A stretch of 64,000 nt of DNA from Rikenellaceae bacterium (GCA_015059965.1 SUZM01000014.1:1-64000), one strand, 5' to 3'. Numbered from the stretch's first letter, positions 44,811 through 53,491 are shown. Translations and numbers: made by a program. Notes: generated by a model from the sequence alone, not told the origin.

Positions 44811-46190
44811 ATGGAAATTCCATTTGCAGAAGCCTATCGAATTAAGATGGTAGAGCCCTTGCGCAAGAGCACGCGCGAGGAGCGTGAGAAGTGGCTCAAA
44901 GAGGCCCACTACAACCTCTTCGGTCTGAAGTCGGAGCAGGTTTATATCGATTGCCTTACCGACTCGGGTACGGGTGCCATGAGCGACCGCCAGTGGGCCG
45001 CCATGATGACCGGTGATGAGGCTTATGCCGGTTCGAAGTCCTTCTTCGAGCTTAAGGAGACGATCGGCCGTCTGACCGGTTTCGAGTATGTGATTCCTAC
45101 CCACCAGGGTCGTGCCGCCGAGAACGTGCTGTTCTCGCACCTGGTAAAGGCCGGCGATATCATCCCCGGTAACTCGCACTTCGACACCACGAAGGGTCAC
45201 ATCGAGTTCCGTAAGGCTACGGCGCTGGATTGCACGATCGACGAGGCCAAGAATACCCAGCTCGAGATCCCCTTCAAGGGTGAGGTGGATTGCAAGAAGC
45301 TGGAGAAGGCTCTGGCCGAGAACGCCGAGAAGATCCCCTTCATCATCGTTACCGTTACTAACAACACGGCCGGTGGTCAGCCCGTTTCGATGAAGAACCT
45401 GCGCGATGTACGCGCCATTGCCGACAAGTATGGCAAGCGCGTGGTATTCGACTCGGCTCGCTTCGTGGAGAATGCCTACTTCATCAAGACCCGCGAGGAG
45501 GGTTATGCCGACAAGACCATCAAGGAGATCGTTAAGGAGATGTTCTCCTATGCTGACGGTATGACCATGTCGTCGAAGAAGGACGGTCTGGTGAACATGG
45601 GTGGTTTCATCGCAACCCGCCACGAGGATTGGTATGAGGGTGCCAAGCGTTTCTGCATCCCCTTCGAGGGCTTCCTGACCTATGGTGGTATGAACGGCCG
45701 TGATATGGCTGCTCTGGCTGTTGGTCTGGACGAGAACACCGAGCTCGAGACCATCGAGACCCGTATCAAGCAGGTTCAGTACCTGGCTGCCAAGCTCGAT
45801 GAGTATGGTATTCCTTATCAGCGTCCCGTGGGTGGTCACGCCCTCTTCGTAGATGCCGACAAGGTGCTGACCAACATCCCCAAGGAGGAGTTCCCCGCAC
45901 AGACCCTCGCCATCGAGCTCTACCTCGAGGCTGGTGTTCGTGGTTGCGAGATCGGCTACATTCTGGCCGACCGTGATCCCGTAACGCGTGAGAACCGCTT
46001 TGGTGGTCTCGACCTGCTGCGTCTCTGCATCGCTCGTCGTTCCTACACGAACAACCACATGGACGTGATCGCTGCCGCTCTGAAGAATGTTTACGATCGT
46101 CGTAACGAGATCAAGCGCGGTGTGAAGATCGTATGGGAGACGGAGTTGATGCGTCACTTTACGGTTAAGCTCGAGCGAATCACCGAGTAA
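44811..46190 (+). CDS. tnaA: Tryptophanase
   Basis: A 459-aa PLP enzyme that splits L-tryptophan into indole, pyruvate and ammonia. The PLP-binding Lys257 lies in SSKKDG. Positions that separate tryptophanase from tyrosine phenol-lyase favour tryptophanase: Asp125 in FDTTKGH (Thr in the lyase), His449 in MRHFTVKL (Phe in the lyase), and Ile in VRGCEIGY where the lyase has its substrate-binding Arg. Indole production is expected and is typical of Alistipes-like organisms. No tnaC-like leader peptide with a Trp codon is present upstream. There is no adjacent tryptophan permease. The gene is monocistronic and followed by the nested repeat region. Confidence 0.93.
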   Translation: MEIPFAEAYRIKMVEPLRKSTREEREKWLKEAHYNLFGLKSEQVYIDCLTDSGTGAMSDRQWAAMMTGDEAYAGSKSFFELKETIGRLTGFEYVIPTHQGRAAENVLFSHLVKAGDIIPGNSHFDTTKGHIEFRKATALDCTIDEAKNTQLEIPFKGEVDCKKLEKALAENAEKIPFIIVTVTNNTAGGQPVSMKNLRDVRAIADKYGKRVVFDSARFVENAYFIKTREEGYADKTIKEIVKEMFSYADGMTMSSKKDGLVNMGGFIATRHEDWYEGAKRFCIPFEGFLTYGGMNGRDMAALAVGLDENTELETIETRIKQVQYLAAKLDEYGIPYQRPVGGHALFVDADKVLTNIPKEEFPAQTLAIELYLEAGVRGCEIGYILADRDPVTRENRFGGLDLLRLCIARRSYTNNHMDVIAAALKNVYDRRNEIKRGVKIVWETELMRHFTVKLERITE

Positions 46191-46312
46191 ATCTCATTTT
46201 AAGCGGGATATTCCGCACCTCAATCATTCCCCCGAAAGGGCAGTACGCCAAGTACAGCCCTTGCGGGGGAATTTCATGTCGGCACGGAATTTCCTCGCTT
46301 AAAATGAGATTT
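46189..46312. repeat. Nested palindromic element B after tnaA
   Basis: Inverted arms (46189-46215 and 46285-46312) share AAATCTCATTTTAAGCG and its complement plus an imperfect extension. They enclose the hairpin 46227-46271, whose 39-base core (46230-46268) matches the core of element A at most positions (CGAAAGGG, AGTAC, GTACA, CCCTT). Confidence 0.7.
46227..46271 (+). terminator. Hairpin after tnaA
   Basis: TTCCCCCG pairs with CGGGGGAA, with an inner stem AAGGGC/GCCCTT and GTAC/GTAC. There is no T-run, but it is in the position of a tnaA terminator. Confidence 0.6.
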
Positions 46313-46622
46313 CTTTCGCTGATTTCTTTGCTGTGGCGCCCCACCACGGCTACAACCTTCTGATAACAAATTGGAAAAATTAGAAGGGTCGTTACGACCC
46401 CAGCCCTTCCGGGGGAATTTCATGTCGGCACGGAATTTCCTTGCTTAAAATGAGATTTCTTTCGCTGATTTTTTTCGCTGATTTCTTTGCTGTGGCGCCC
46501 CACCACGGCTACAACCTTCTGATAACAAATTGGAAAAATTAGAAGGGTCGTTACGACCCCAGCCCTTCCGGGGAAATTTCATGTCGGCACGGAATTTCCT
46601 CGCTTAAAATGAGATTTCTTTG
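46264..46622. repeat. Long tandem repeats after tnaA (146 and 159 bp periods)
   Basis: The block TTTCATGTCGGCACGG occurs three times (starts near 46272, 46418 and 46577). The 90 bases beginning TTCTTTGCTGTGGCGCCC occur twice. The extra 13 bases of the second unit come from a local TTTCGCTGATTTT duplication. Small hairpins (GGGTCG/CGACCC) lie in each unit. Confidence 0.8.
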
Positions 46623-46680
46623 TGCGTTGGCAGGTCGGTTAAACTGGGGGAACAGGGGGAACTGAGGCTACTGGGCTTTT

Positions 46681-46722
46681 CATTTTTCATTTTTCATTGC
46701 TCATTTCTCATTACGCATTGAA
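46681..46722. repeat. Heptamer array (CATTNNN)6 upstream of the SOD gene
   Basis: Six 7-base units beginning CATT. The array ends immediately before the putative -7 element. Confidence 0.75.
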
Positions 46723-46730
46723 TAACTTTG
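46723..46730 (+). promoter_or_regulatory. -7 element of the superoxide dismutase gene
   Basis: TAACTTTG fits TAnnTTTG; the -33 half lies in the heptamer array and is poor (ATTG, 23-base spacer). Confidence 0.45.
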
Positions 46731-46806
46731 GCCTTGCTTTTGCAGGTGAGGGGGTAAATTTTACCTTATGGTTCATCTTTTATTTACCCTTTTAACACTC
46801 TTTATC

Positions 46807-47421
46807 ATGCAACAAGATCCCAACAAACGGATTGCCCCTTTTCAGATGCAGCCCTTGCCCTATGCCCGTGAGGCTCTGACCCCCGCTATTTCGGCCGAGA
46901 CCCTCGACTACCACTACGGCAAGCACTACCGCGGCTATGTGGAGAAGCTCAACGAGCTGGTACGCGGCACCGCCTTGGCGGAATGTACCCTTGAGGAGCT
47001 GATTCGCGATGCCGAGGGGCCGATCTTCAACAATGCCGCACAGGTTTGGAACCACGAATTCTATTTTAGCGCCCTCTCCCCCGCGCCCGCGCATGAACCC
47101 TCGGGCCCCTTTCGCGAGGCGGTGAACCGTTGGTTCGGCTCGTTTGAATTGCTGAAGGCCGACCTGACGAAGGCCTGTCTCTCCCTCTTCGGCTCGGGAT
47201 GGGTGTGGTTGGTGGAGGAGGAGTCGGGGCGCCTGGCCATTATCAGCGAGCCCAATGCCGGCAACCCCCTGCGCTATCGCATGCGCCCGTTGCTGGTGAT
47301 CGATGTCTGGGAGCACGCCTACTATATCGACTACCGCAACGCGCGCGCCAAGGCTGTGGAGGCGTTGTGGCCGCTTATCGACTGGCGCGTGGTGAGCGAG
47401 CGTTATGTGGAGCGCGATTGA
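46807..47421 (+). CDS. Superoxide dismutase (Fe-type or cambialistic)
   Basis: A 204-aa cytoplasmic enzyme converting superoxide to peroxide and oxygen. Start at MQQDPNKRIAPFQMQPLPYA; an upstream in-frame Met (46768) would add a hydrophobic stretch unlike the family. Metal ligands: His36 (HYGKHYRGYV), His83 (WNHEFY), Asp166 and His170 (DVWEHAYYIDYRN). Gln79 in FNNAAQVWNH is the residue pattern of Fe-type enzymes. An obligate anaerobe would use it during oxygen exposure. It is transcribed alone. Its promoter region adjoins a heptamer array. Confidence 0.93.
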   Translation: MQQDPNKRIAPFQMQPLPYAREALTPAISAETLDYHYGKHYRGYVEKLNELVRGTALAECTLEELIRDAEGPIFNNAAQVWNHEFYFSALSPAPAHEPSGPFREAVNRWFGSFELLKADLTKACLSLFGSGWVWLVEEESGRLAIISEPNAGNPLRYRMRPLLVIDVWEHAYYIDYRNARAKAVEALWPLIDWRVVSERYVERD

Positions 47422-47495
47422 GAAGACCGAGGCTTCAGAGACTCTCCCGAGGTCGGCAACAAAGAGGTTGTCGACCTCATTATTTTGCTGAAAAC

Positions 47496-47527
47496 CTTGG
47501 AGAATAAAGAATTATTTTCTAATTTTG
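47496..47527 (+). promoter_or_regulatory. Promoter of the fimbrillin-like lipoprotein pair
   Basis: CTTG (47496-47499), a 20-base spacer, then TAATTTTG (47520-47527). Confidence 0.5.
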
Positions 47528-47590
47528 CCAATTGTTAAGTGATGAGAATAAAGTAACCAACAAACATTTTATAATTAAAAAACATTTGCT

Positions 47591-49165
47591 ATGAAAAAGT
47601 TTCTTTTTTCGGTAGTTGCTTTGGCGGGCCTTTTCCTGGCTTCGTGTAGCAGCGAACCCGCACAGGAGGTGGCTCCTGTAACCAAGGGGGGCAAGGTGAT
47701 CTCGCTCCAGGCTTCGATGGCCGACTTTACGCGTGCCACCGACACCGCCTTTGAGGCGGGCGACCAGATCGGTCTCTACATCTTCAACCCCGAGGCTTAC
47801 CTCTCGAATGTAGCCTATACGTTCGGTGCCAACGGCTTTGCCGCTGCTACGGAGCAGGTATGGTATGAGGATGAGGCCCTGGAGTCGCAGGTTGTGGCCT
47901 ACTACCCCTACAGCACTACGGTGGGCAGCTTCACGGTGAAGAGCGTCCAGACCTCGCACGCTGCCTACACGGCCAGCGACCTGATGGTCGCTTCGACCAC
48001 GGCTACCCCCACCGAGGAGGCCATCTCGCTCCCCTTCAAGCACATGCTCTCGAAGGTGAACCTCACGATCGTCAATGAGACCGAGGAGGCTGTGACGAGC
48101 GTATACTTCGCCGATGTGGCCGGTACGGTAAGCTATGACGTTAAGGATGCTGCCGCTACGCTGAAGGCTTCGGGTTCGATGACCATCGAGGCCGGTAAGC
48201 TCGAGGATGGCACCTATACGCTGATTGTGGCTCCCCAGAGCGTAGCCCCCAAGATGGTGATCACCACCGAGTCGGGCAAGCAGTACAACTTCAAGGTGGA
48301 GCAGGCTGTGGAGCTCAAGGCCGGTACGGTTTCGACCGCTTCGGTGAAGATCGAGAAGCAGGAGGATCCTCTGCCTCCTACGCCCGACCCCATCTATGTT
48401 TCGATCGATTGGACGATCGCCGACTGGGCCGAGGGTGAGGAGCTTGAGTTTGTCCAGACCGAGGAGGAGGTTGTGGTTCCTTCGGGCTGCAAGATCTATG
48501 CTGATGTTACCGCTACGGGTTGGAGCAATGTAAACATCTATATGTGGGATACGACGGCTACGATTTCGGCTGACTGGCCGGGTACCGCCATTACGACCGA
48601 GGAGGTAGATGGCAAGACCTACTATGCCTACGATGCAACGGCTCTGCTGGGCAAGACGATCAGTGTAATCTTCAACAACGGCACCGAGCAGACGGTGGAC
48701 CTGAATAATATCGTGGTAGAGAACGATCTCTTCTTCACGCTCACCTCGAAGAATGGCGATGGCAAGTGGGAGGCTACGATCTTGGGTCTTCCCGCTCCCG
48801 ATCCTTCGGTTGCTCCTGTAAATGCTCTTCTGGGTGTTGTTGGTGCACACAACGAGTGGGGAAAAACTCCTGATAACGAGTTGGTGTGGAATGGTGCTAT
48901 GTATGTTGCCAAGGGTGTAACCTTGGAGGCTGGTGCCGGTTTCAAGGTGCGTGGTAACAACGAGTGGAACGATGCGTTCAACTATGGTCCTTCGGCTGAG
49001 GCTACCATTGCTGTAAATGGTTCGGTGGATGTTGTAAACGGTTCGGGTGCTCAGAATATTCTGGCTCCTGAGGCTGGTACTTTTGACATCTATTTCGACT
49101 ATGCTGCCATGAAGGTTTACTTGATGGCTGAGGGTGAGGAGCCCGCAACCATGAAGGTGGACTAA
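47591..49165 (+). CDS. Fimbrillin-like lipoprotein with C-terminal starch-binding/SusE-like domains
   Basis: A 524-aa lipoprotein (lipobox ASC, Cys19). The N-terminal half resembles the fimbrillin / Mfa-like fold (ISLQASMADFTRATDTAFEA, GDQIGLYIF, YYPY, ASDLM, FKHMLSKVNLTI). The rest has two carbohydrate-type modules: a CBM26/SusF-like one (SGCKIYADVTATGWSNVNIY, WDTTATISADWPG) and a SusE-like one (LLGVVGAHNEWGKTPDNELV). It may be a surface glycan-binding or adhesive protein. It is followed by a paralogue 82 bases on, so the two are likely one operon. The substrate is unknown. Confidence 0.75.
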   Translation: MKKFLFSVVALAGLFLASCSSEPAQEVAPVTKGGKVISLQASMADFTRATDTAFEAGDQIGLYIFNPEAYLSNVAYTFGANGFAAATEQVWYEDEALESQVVAYYPYSTTVGSFTVKSVQTSHAAYTASDLMVASTTATPTEEAISLPFKHMLSKVNLTIVNETEEAVTSVYFADVAGTVSYDVKDAAATLKASGSMTIEAGKLEDGTYTLIVAPQSVAPKMVITTESGKQYNFKVEQAVELKAGTVSTASVKIEKQEDPLPPTPDPIYVSIDWTIADWAEGEELEFVQTEEEVVVPSGCKIYADVTATGWSNVNIYMWDTTATISADWPGTAITTEEVDGKTYYAYDATALLGKTISVIFNNGTEQTVDLNNIVVENDLFFTLTSKNGDGKWEATILGLPAPDPSVAPVNALLGVVGAHNEWGKTPDNELVWNGAMYVAKGVTLEAGAGFKVRGNNEWNDAFNYGPSAEATIAVNGSVDVVNGSGAQNILAPEAGTFDIYFDYAAMKVYLMAEGEEPATMKVD

Positions 49166-49190
49166 TCATGAGGATTTAATACCACAGTAT

Positions 49191-49219
49191 AGGCCGGCAG
49201 ACTTTGATCGGTCTGCCGG
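49191..49219 (+). promoter_or_regulatory. Hairpin between the two fimbrillin-like genes
   Basis: GCCGGCAGAC pairs with GTCTGCCGG across a short loop. No T-run follows. It probably affects mRNA stability or the ratio of the two products. Confidence 0.5.
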
Positions 49220-49247
49220 TCACAAAACTAAAAAACATAAGAGAAAG

Positions 49248-50498
49248 ATGAAAAAGTGTTTTTTTACGATGGTTGCGCTGGCGGGGATGCTCTTCGCTGC
49301 TTGCAGCACCGAACAGGAGCCGATGCCGGAGCAGGCAATTTCAGGAGCCAAGGTACTCTCGCTTACGACCACAATGGCCGACTTTACCCGTGCTACCGAC
49401 ACCGCCTTTGAGACGGGCGACCAAATCGGTCTCTACATGCTTCTGCCGGGAGAGAATCTCGCAACCATTGTGCATAACAAGGAGCCTTATCTGGACAATG
49501 TGGCCTTTGAGGTGGGTGAGGATGGCACGTTGGGCTGTGTGGAGGATGTGAACAGCGATGGCGTGGTGAACGCAAACGACCGCCTCTTCTGGTACACCGA
49601 TGAGAGCTGCACGGCCGACCTGGTGGCCTACTACCCCTACCAGGCTGCCTGCAAGTATAGCGAAAGCGTGGGCCGGTTTATGCATTTCCGCGTAAAGGCC
49701 GACCAGACGACTTGGGAGAACTATACGGCGAGCGACCTGATGATGGCTCATCTGCAGTCGGCGCCTACCGAAGAGACCCTCTCGCTCCCCTTTGTGCATC
49801 AGCTCTCGAAGGTGGTGGTGACGGTCAATAATGAGTTGGGTGAGGAGATTGCGGACCTCTGGTTTGCTGATCTCTATGGTGAGGTGAACTACCTGGTAGA
49901 CAACCCGGCCTCGCTGGAGACCTCGGGGGTGAAGGGTATGATTCGCGCCTATCGTGAGCCGACCCGTGCGACCGAGACCTTCCGCCTGATCCTGGCTCCG
50001 CAGGCCAATGTGGCCCCCAGACTGATGGTTACGACCGTCTCGGAGAAGCAGTACACTTTCGATCTGAAGAAGAGCGTGACCTTCGCCTCGGGCAAGCAGT
50101 ATACGGCAACGATTACCCTCAATTCGGAGAGCACCTCGACGGAATTTACCCCCGAGATTACCGAGTGGGAGGAGGATAAACAGTTTGTCTTCCAGCCCCG
50201 CGAGAGCCTCTGGAGCGTGATCGGCAACTTCAACGATTGGGCCGATGATGTGATGATGACCGAGGTGGCGGCCGGAGTCTATGCCGCCGAGGTGGAGTTT
50301 TCGGGTGTCACCGAGTTTAAGGTGCGCTACAACAAGACGTGGGATAAGAACCGCGGTCTGAAGAGTGGCTCGTCGGTGGCCTTGGGTGAAGAGTATGCCG
50401 TTTCGCAGGACGGAGCCAACCTCTCGATCAACCACACGGGCCGTTGCAAGATTACTTACGATGCCAATCGTGAGGTGATCTCGATTGTGGCCTTGTAA
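49248..50498 (+). CDS. Fimbrillin-like lipoprotein with a dockerin-like calcium loop
   Basis: A 416-aa lipoprotein (AAC lipobox, Cys19), paralogue of the upstream gene (both have TMADFTRATDTAFE or a close match, GDQIGLY and LPFVHQLSKVVV). It has an inserted segment around residues 92-115 (DVNSDGVVNANDR, Asp100-Asp111) with the 1-3-5-6-8-9-12 residue pattern of an EF-hand/dockerin calcium loop, absent in the paralogue. The C-terminal part (SLWSVIGNFNDWADDVMMTE) resembles a CBM48/SusE-type sandwich. It is probably a calcium-stabilised surface adhesin or glycan binder. A 20-bp perfect terminator follows. Confidence 0.75.
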   Translation: MKKCFFTMVALAGMLFAACSTEQEPMPEQAISGAKVLSLTTTMADFTRATDTAFETGDQIGLYMLLPGENLATIVHNKEPYLDNVAFEVGEDGTLGCVEDVNSDGVVNANDRLFWYTDESCTADLVAYYPYQAACKYSESVGRFMHFRVKADQTTWENYTASDLMMAHLQSAPTEETLSLPFVHQLSKVVVTVNNELGEEIADLWFADLYGEVNYLVDNPASLETSGVKGMIRAYREPTRATETFRLILAPQANVAPRLMVTTVSEKQYTFDLKKSVTFASGKQYTATITLNSESTSTEFTPEITEWEEDKQFVFQPRESLWSVIGNFNDWADDVMMTEVAAGVYAAEVEFSGVTEFKVRYNKTWDKNRGLKSGSSVALGEEYAVSQDGANLSINHTGRCKITYDANREVISIVAL

Positions 50499-50529
50499 GA
50501 AGCCGATTAAAACGATCCCATGAAGCCGG

Positions 50530-50578
50530 AATCAGGAGAGGCGTTTGACTCGCAGGTCAAACGCCTCTCCTGATTTTC
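50530..50578 (+). terminator. Terminator after the fimbrillin-like pair
   Basis: AATCAGGAGAGGCGTTTGAC (50530-50549) pairs perfectly with 50556-50575 around a 6-base loop; TTTTCT follows. Confidence 0.9.
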
Positions 50579-50591
50579 TCGCCCCTCCGTT

Positions 50592-52727
50592 TTAGAGGTT
50601 GCGGAGGGTATAGTCGAGCATCTTCACGCGCACGTTGCGGCGGTCGTCGGGCATCATCGAGTGGTTCTGATCGGGATAGATCATCATCTCGTAGTTGGCG
50701 CCATCGCGGTTGAGGCGGCGGGCCATCTCCATCGTGTTCTGCACATGGACATTGTCGTCGCCCGATCCGTGGATCAGCAGCAGGCGCGTGCGGGGCGAGA
50801 GCTTCTCCTCGAAGTTCAGGGGTGAGTTCTCGTCGTAGCCTGCGGGGAACTCCTGCGGCAGACCGTTGTAGGTCTCCGTATAGACCGAGTCGTAGTAGCG
50901 CCATGAGGTGACGGGGGCCACCGAGATGGCTATCTTGAAGAGGCCGTGGCCCTTCAGGGCGCAGCTCAGCGACATGAAACCACCATAGGACCAGCCGTAG
51001 ATACCGATGCGATCCTTATTTACATAGGGCTGTGCACCCCAGAAGCGGGCAAAGGAGAGTTGGTCCTCCACCTCGCGGCGACCCAGGTCGCCATAGGTCT
51101 GCTTCTTGAACGCCTCACCGCGGAAGCCCGTACCACGGGCATCCACACAGGCCACAATGTAGCCCTCGAGGGCCAGAGCCTCGGTCCAGTCGGGGCGCCA
51201 GCGGTCGGTAACCTCCTGTGAGCCCGGGCCCGAGTATTGGGTCAGCAGCACGGGGTAGCGGCGTGTGGAGTCGAAGTCGAGCGGCTTCACAACCCAGGCA
51301 TTCAGCTCATCTCCGCGCTCGGTGCGGAATGAGAAGAATTCGCGCGTGGGAACCTTTCCGGAGGCCGAAGCTTCGTAGGCCGGCGATTCGCCTTGCGAGA
51401 GGGTGCGCACCAATTCACCCTTGTTTCCCTCGCGCAGGGTGATCTGCGTGGGCTGCGTGGCCGAGGAGTAGCTGTCGATGAAGTAGCTCATGTCGGCACT
51501 CGGCAGGATGGCGTGCCACCCCTCACCCTGTGTGAGACGTATTTTTCCCGTCCCCTTGAGGTTGATACGGTAGAGGTCGCGGCGCGTGGAGCCTTGCTCC
51601 GTGGAGGTGTACCACACCCCGCCCTTGTCGGCGTGCAGGACCGAAACCACCTCCCACTCGCCCGAGGTCAGGGGCTTCAGGCGCCCCTTCTCGATGCTGT
51701 GGAGGTAGAGGTGCCACCAGCCCGTCGTGGTCTCTTCACGCACGATGAAACGGTCGCGGTCGATGAAGCGCACCACCTCTCCGATCGGGCGCTCCACATA
51801 GCGGGGCGAGGATTCGCTGTAGATCACGCGCTGCTCGTCGGGGCGATCCACCACCACTTCGAAGAGGCGCTGGCGGCGATCCACGCGGTAGAAGAAGAGT
51901 TCGCCGGCGGGGGTCCAGCCTACGTTCGGGAGGTATTGATCCTCCTCTGCACCCGTGTCTATGCGGCTCTTCGTGCCCGTCATCAGGTCATAGACCCAGA
52001 GCGTTACCACCGAATTCTTGTCGCCCGCCTTGGGGTATTTGAAGGTGTAGGCCTGGTTGTAGAGCGTGCCATCGAAGCGCATCATTTCGAAGAGGGGCAC
52101 CTCGCTCTCGTCGAAGCGCAGGAAGGCCACCTTCTGGCTGTCGGGCGAGAAGGCAAAGCCCTTCGTGAAGCCGAACTCCTCCTCATATACCCAGTCCGTG
52201 GTGCCGTTGATGATCTGATTCCAAGCTCCGTCTTCCGTCAGGCGAAGGGTCTTCTTTTCGTTGAGGTCGAAGACGTAGAGGTCGTTGCGGCTCGAGAAGA
52301 GGACCTTCTTCCCATCGGGCGAGAGGAGGGCATCGCGCTTCTCGGGGATCTCGGGCGAGACCTCCACAGCCTCCCCCTCCACGACACATACCAGGCGATC
52401 TACCCAGAAGGAGTGGCGGTAGATGGGGTGGGCGCCGTAGCTCACTAGGATCGAGCCGTTCGGGGCCACGGTGTAGTCCGAAACACCCTTTCCGGCACGG
52501 TAGAGCTCCGTCGAAGTGTTGTCGGCATAGGCGATCTGCTCGATGCGCTCGCCCGTAAGGCGGGTGTAGTGTTTGCCATCGGCCATCGGTACCACCATGC
52601 CGGTTGTGGGGACGATGTTCCAACGCTCGTAGTGATCGTAGAGCGCATTGGCGCGCTCAAAGGTGCTCTGCGCGGAGAGCGTGGCACTCAGACAGAGTGC
52701 GAAAAGGGTTGTCAGTAGTCTATTCAT
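50592..52727 (-). CDS. Dipeptidyl peptidase IV (S9 family)
   Basis: A 711-aa exported serine peptidase that removes Xaa-Pro/Ala dipeptides. The start at MNRLLTTLFALCLSATLSAQ is preferred over an upstream Met. An eight-bladed propeller (residues to about 460) carries the DPP IV-specific double-Glu motif (DWVYEEEFGF). The catalytic domain has the nucleophile Ser in YGWSYGGFMS, Asp in HGSGDDNVHV and His in PDQNHSM. Together with the DPP11-type enzyme it suggests a dipeptide-uptake nutrition. It converges on the fimbrillin pair. The upstream gene is 77 bases away, with no obvious own promoter. Confidence 0.93.
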   Translation of the reverse strand: MNRLLTTLFALCLSATLSAQSTFERANALYDHYERWNIVPTTGMVVPMADGKHYTRLTGERIEQIAYADNTSTELYRAGKGVSDYTVAPNGSILVSYGAHPIYRHSFWVDRLVCVVEGEAVEVSPEIPEKRDALLSPDGKKVLFSSRNDLYVFDLNEKKTLRLTEDGAWNQIINGTTDWVYEEEFGFTKGFAFSPDSQKVAFLRFDESEVPLFEMMRFDGTLYNQAYTFKYPKAGDKNSVVTLWVYDLMTGTKSRIDTGAEEDQYLPNVGWTPAGELFFYRVDRRQRLFEVVVDRPDEQRVIYSESSPRYVERPIGEVVRFIDRDRFIVREETTTGWWHLYLHSIEKGRLKPLTSGEWEVVSVLHADKGGVWYTSTEQGSTRRDLYRINLKGTGKIRLTQGEGWHAILPSADMSYFIDSYSSATQPTQITLREGNKGELVRTLSQGESPAYEASASGKVPTREFFSFRTERGDELNAWVVKPLDFDSTRRYPVLLTQYSGPGSQEVTDRWRPDWTEALALEGYIVACVDARGTGFRGEAFKKQTYGDLGRREVEDQLSFARFWGAQPYVNKDRIGIYGWSYGGFMSLSCALKGHGLFKIAISVAPVTSWRYYDSVYTETYNGLPQEFPAGYDENSPLNFEEKLSPRTRLLLIHGSGDDNVHVQNTMEMARRLNRDGANYEMMIYPDQNHSMMPDDRRNVRVKMLDYTLRNL

Positions 52728-52804
52728 AATTTTTAATTCAATTCTCAATTTTGCATAGGCAGGGGGCATCGATCCGATTTCCAAATCTCTCGATAAAATC
52801 TAAA

Positions 52805-53491
52805 TCAAATGTCGTCGACGTTGAAGTCGTAGTCCAACCGCTTTCCGGTGATGAACTTCGAGTTGTCCATGCGGGTGTTGAACTGATCGACCGTCACACG
52901 CTTCGACTTCTCGTAGGGGGGCAGCAACAGATCGAAGCCCAGAGCGTAGTTGATCGCCGCTTCGAGGATGGCCACCAAGGCCCCGCGGTCGATTTCGCGA
53001 CGGCCGAAATCCTTGGCCCTTACCAGCGTCTGGCGCTTGCCCTCGACGAAGAACATCCGCTCGCGGTTGATGAACAGACGACCGATCAGATAGCCCTCGT
53101 CGGCGTTGCGGTTGAACTTGAACGAATCGGAGAGGAAGTTGTAGATGTTGATCACGCCGCAGTACGAGTTGTCGGGATCGGCTTGCACGTAGGGGTTCTC
53201 CCAAATGACGTGGTTGGTCTCGAACTCGAAGACGTTGGTGTGCATCTGGAAGATCAACAGATCGCTGGCAATCTGCAACTGGGCCTCGAATTTACCGCGG
53301 TCACGGTATTCGATCCTTACGCGCTTGTCGATGCGTCCCTCCATGTCGTCCTCCATCTCGGAGGCCATCTCCAAGAGGGTGTCTTTGAGTTCGTTGAAGA
53401 TAAAGAAGGTGTTGTCGAATACCTTCTGCTTGAGAGCCGATTTCTTGATAATCGTCTCCTCGATGCGTGCTCTGAGTGGGCTGATGTCCAT
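52805..53491 (-). CDS. Conserved Bacteroidales protein of unknown function
   Basis: A 228-aa cytoplasmic protein without signal or membrane segment, starting MDISPLRARIEETIIKKSAL. A long N-terminal helical region (LKQKVFDNTFFIFNELKDTL, MASEMEDDMEGRID) precedes an alpha/beta domain (FEAQLQIASDLLIFQMHTNV, VINIYNFLSDSFKFNRNADE). The motif DEGYLIGRLFINRERMFFVE and LLLPPYEKSKRVTVDQFNTR are distinctive. I recall such proteins as widespread Bacteroidetes hypotheticals but know no function. The gene runs towards the DPP IV gene 77 bases on and may be its co-transcribed partner. Confidence 0.7.
   Translation of the reverse strand: MDISPLRARIEETIIKKSALKQKVFDNTFFIFNELKDTLLEMASEMEDDMEGRIDKRVRIEYRDRGKFEAQLQIASDLLIFQMHTNVFEFETNHVIWENPYVQADPDNSYCGVINIYNFLSDSFKFNRNADEGYLIGRLFINRERMFFVEGKRQTLVRAKDFGRREIDRGALVAILEAAINYALGFDLLLPPYEKSKRVTVDQFNTRMDNSKFITGKRLDYDFNVDDI

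Noticed and set aside
46768..46806. Upstream start giving the superoxide dismutase a hydrophobic leader
   Set aside because: The extension is unlike the enzyme family and the ATG at 46807 gives the normal N-terminus; kept only as an alternative.
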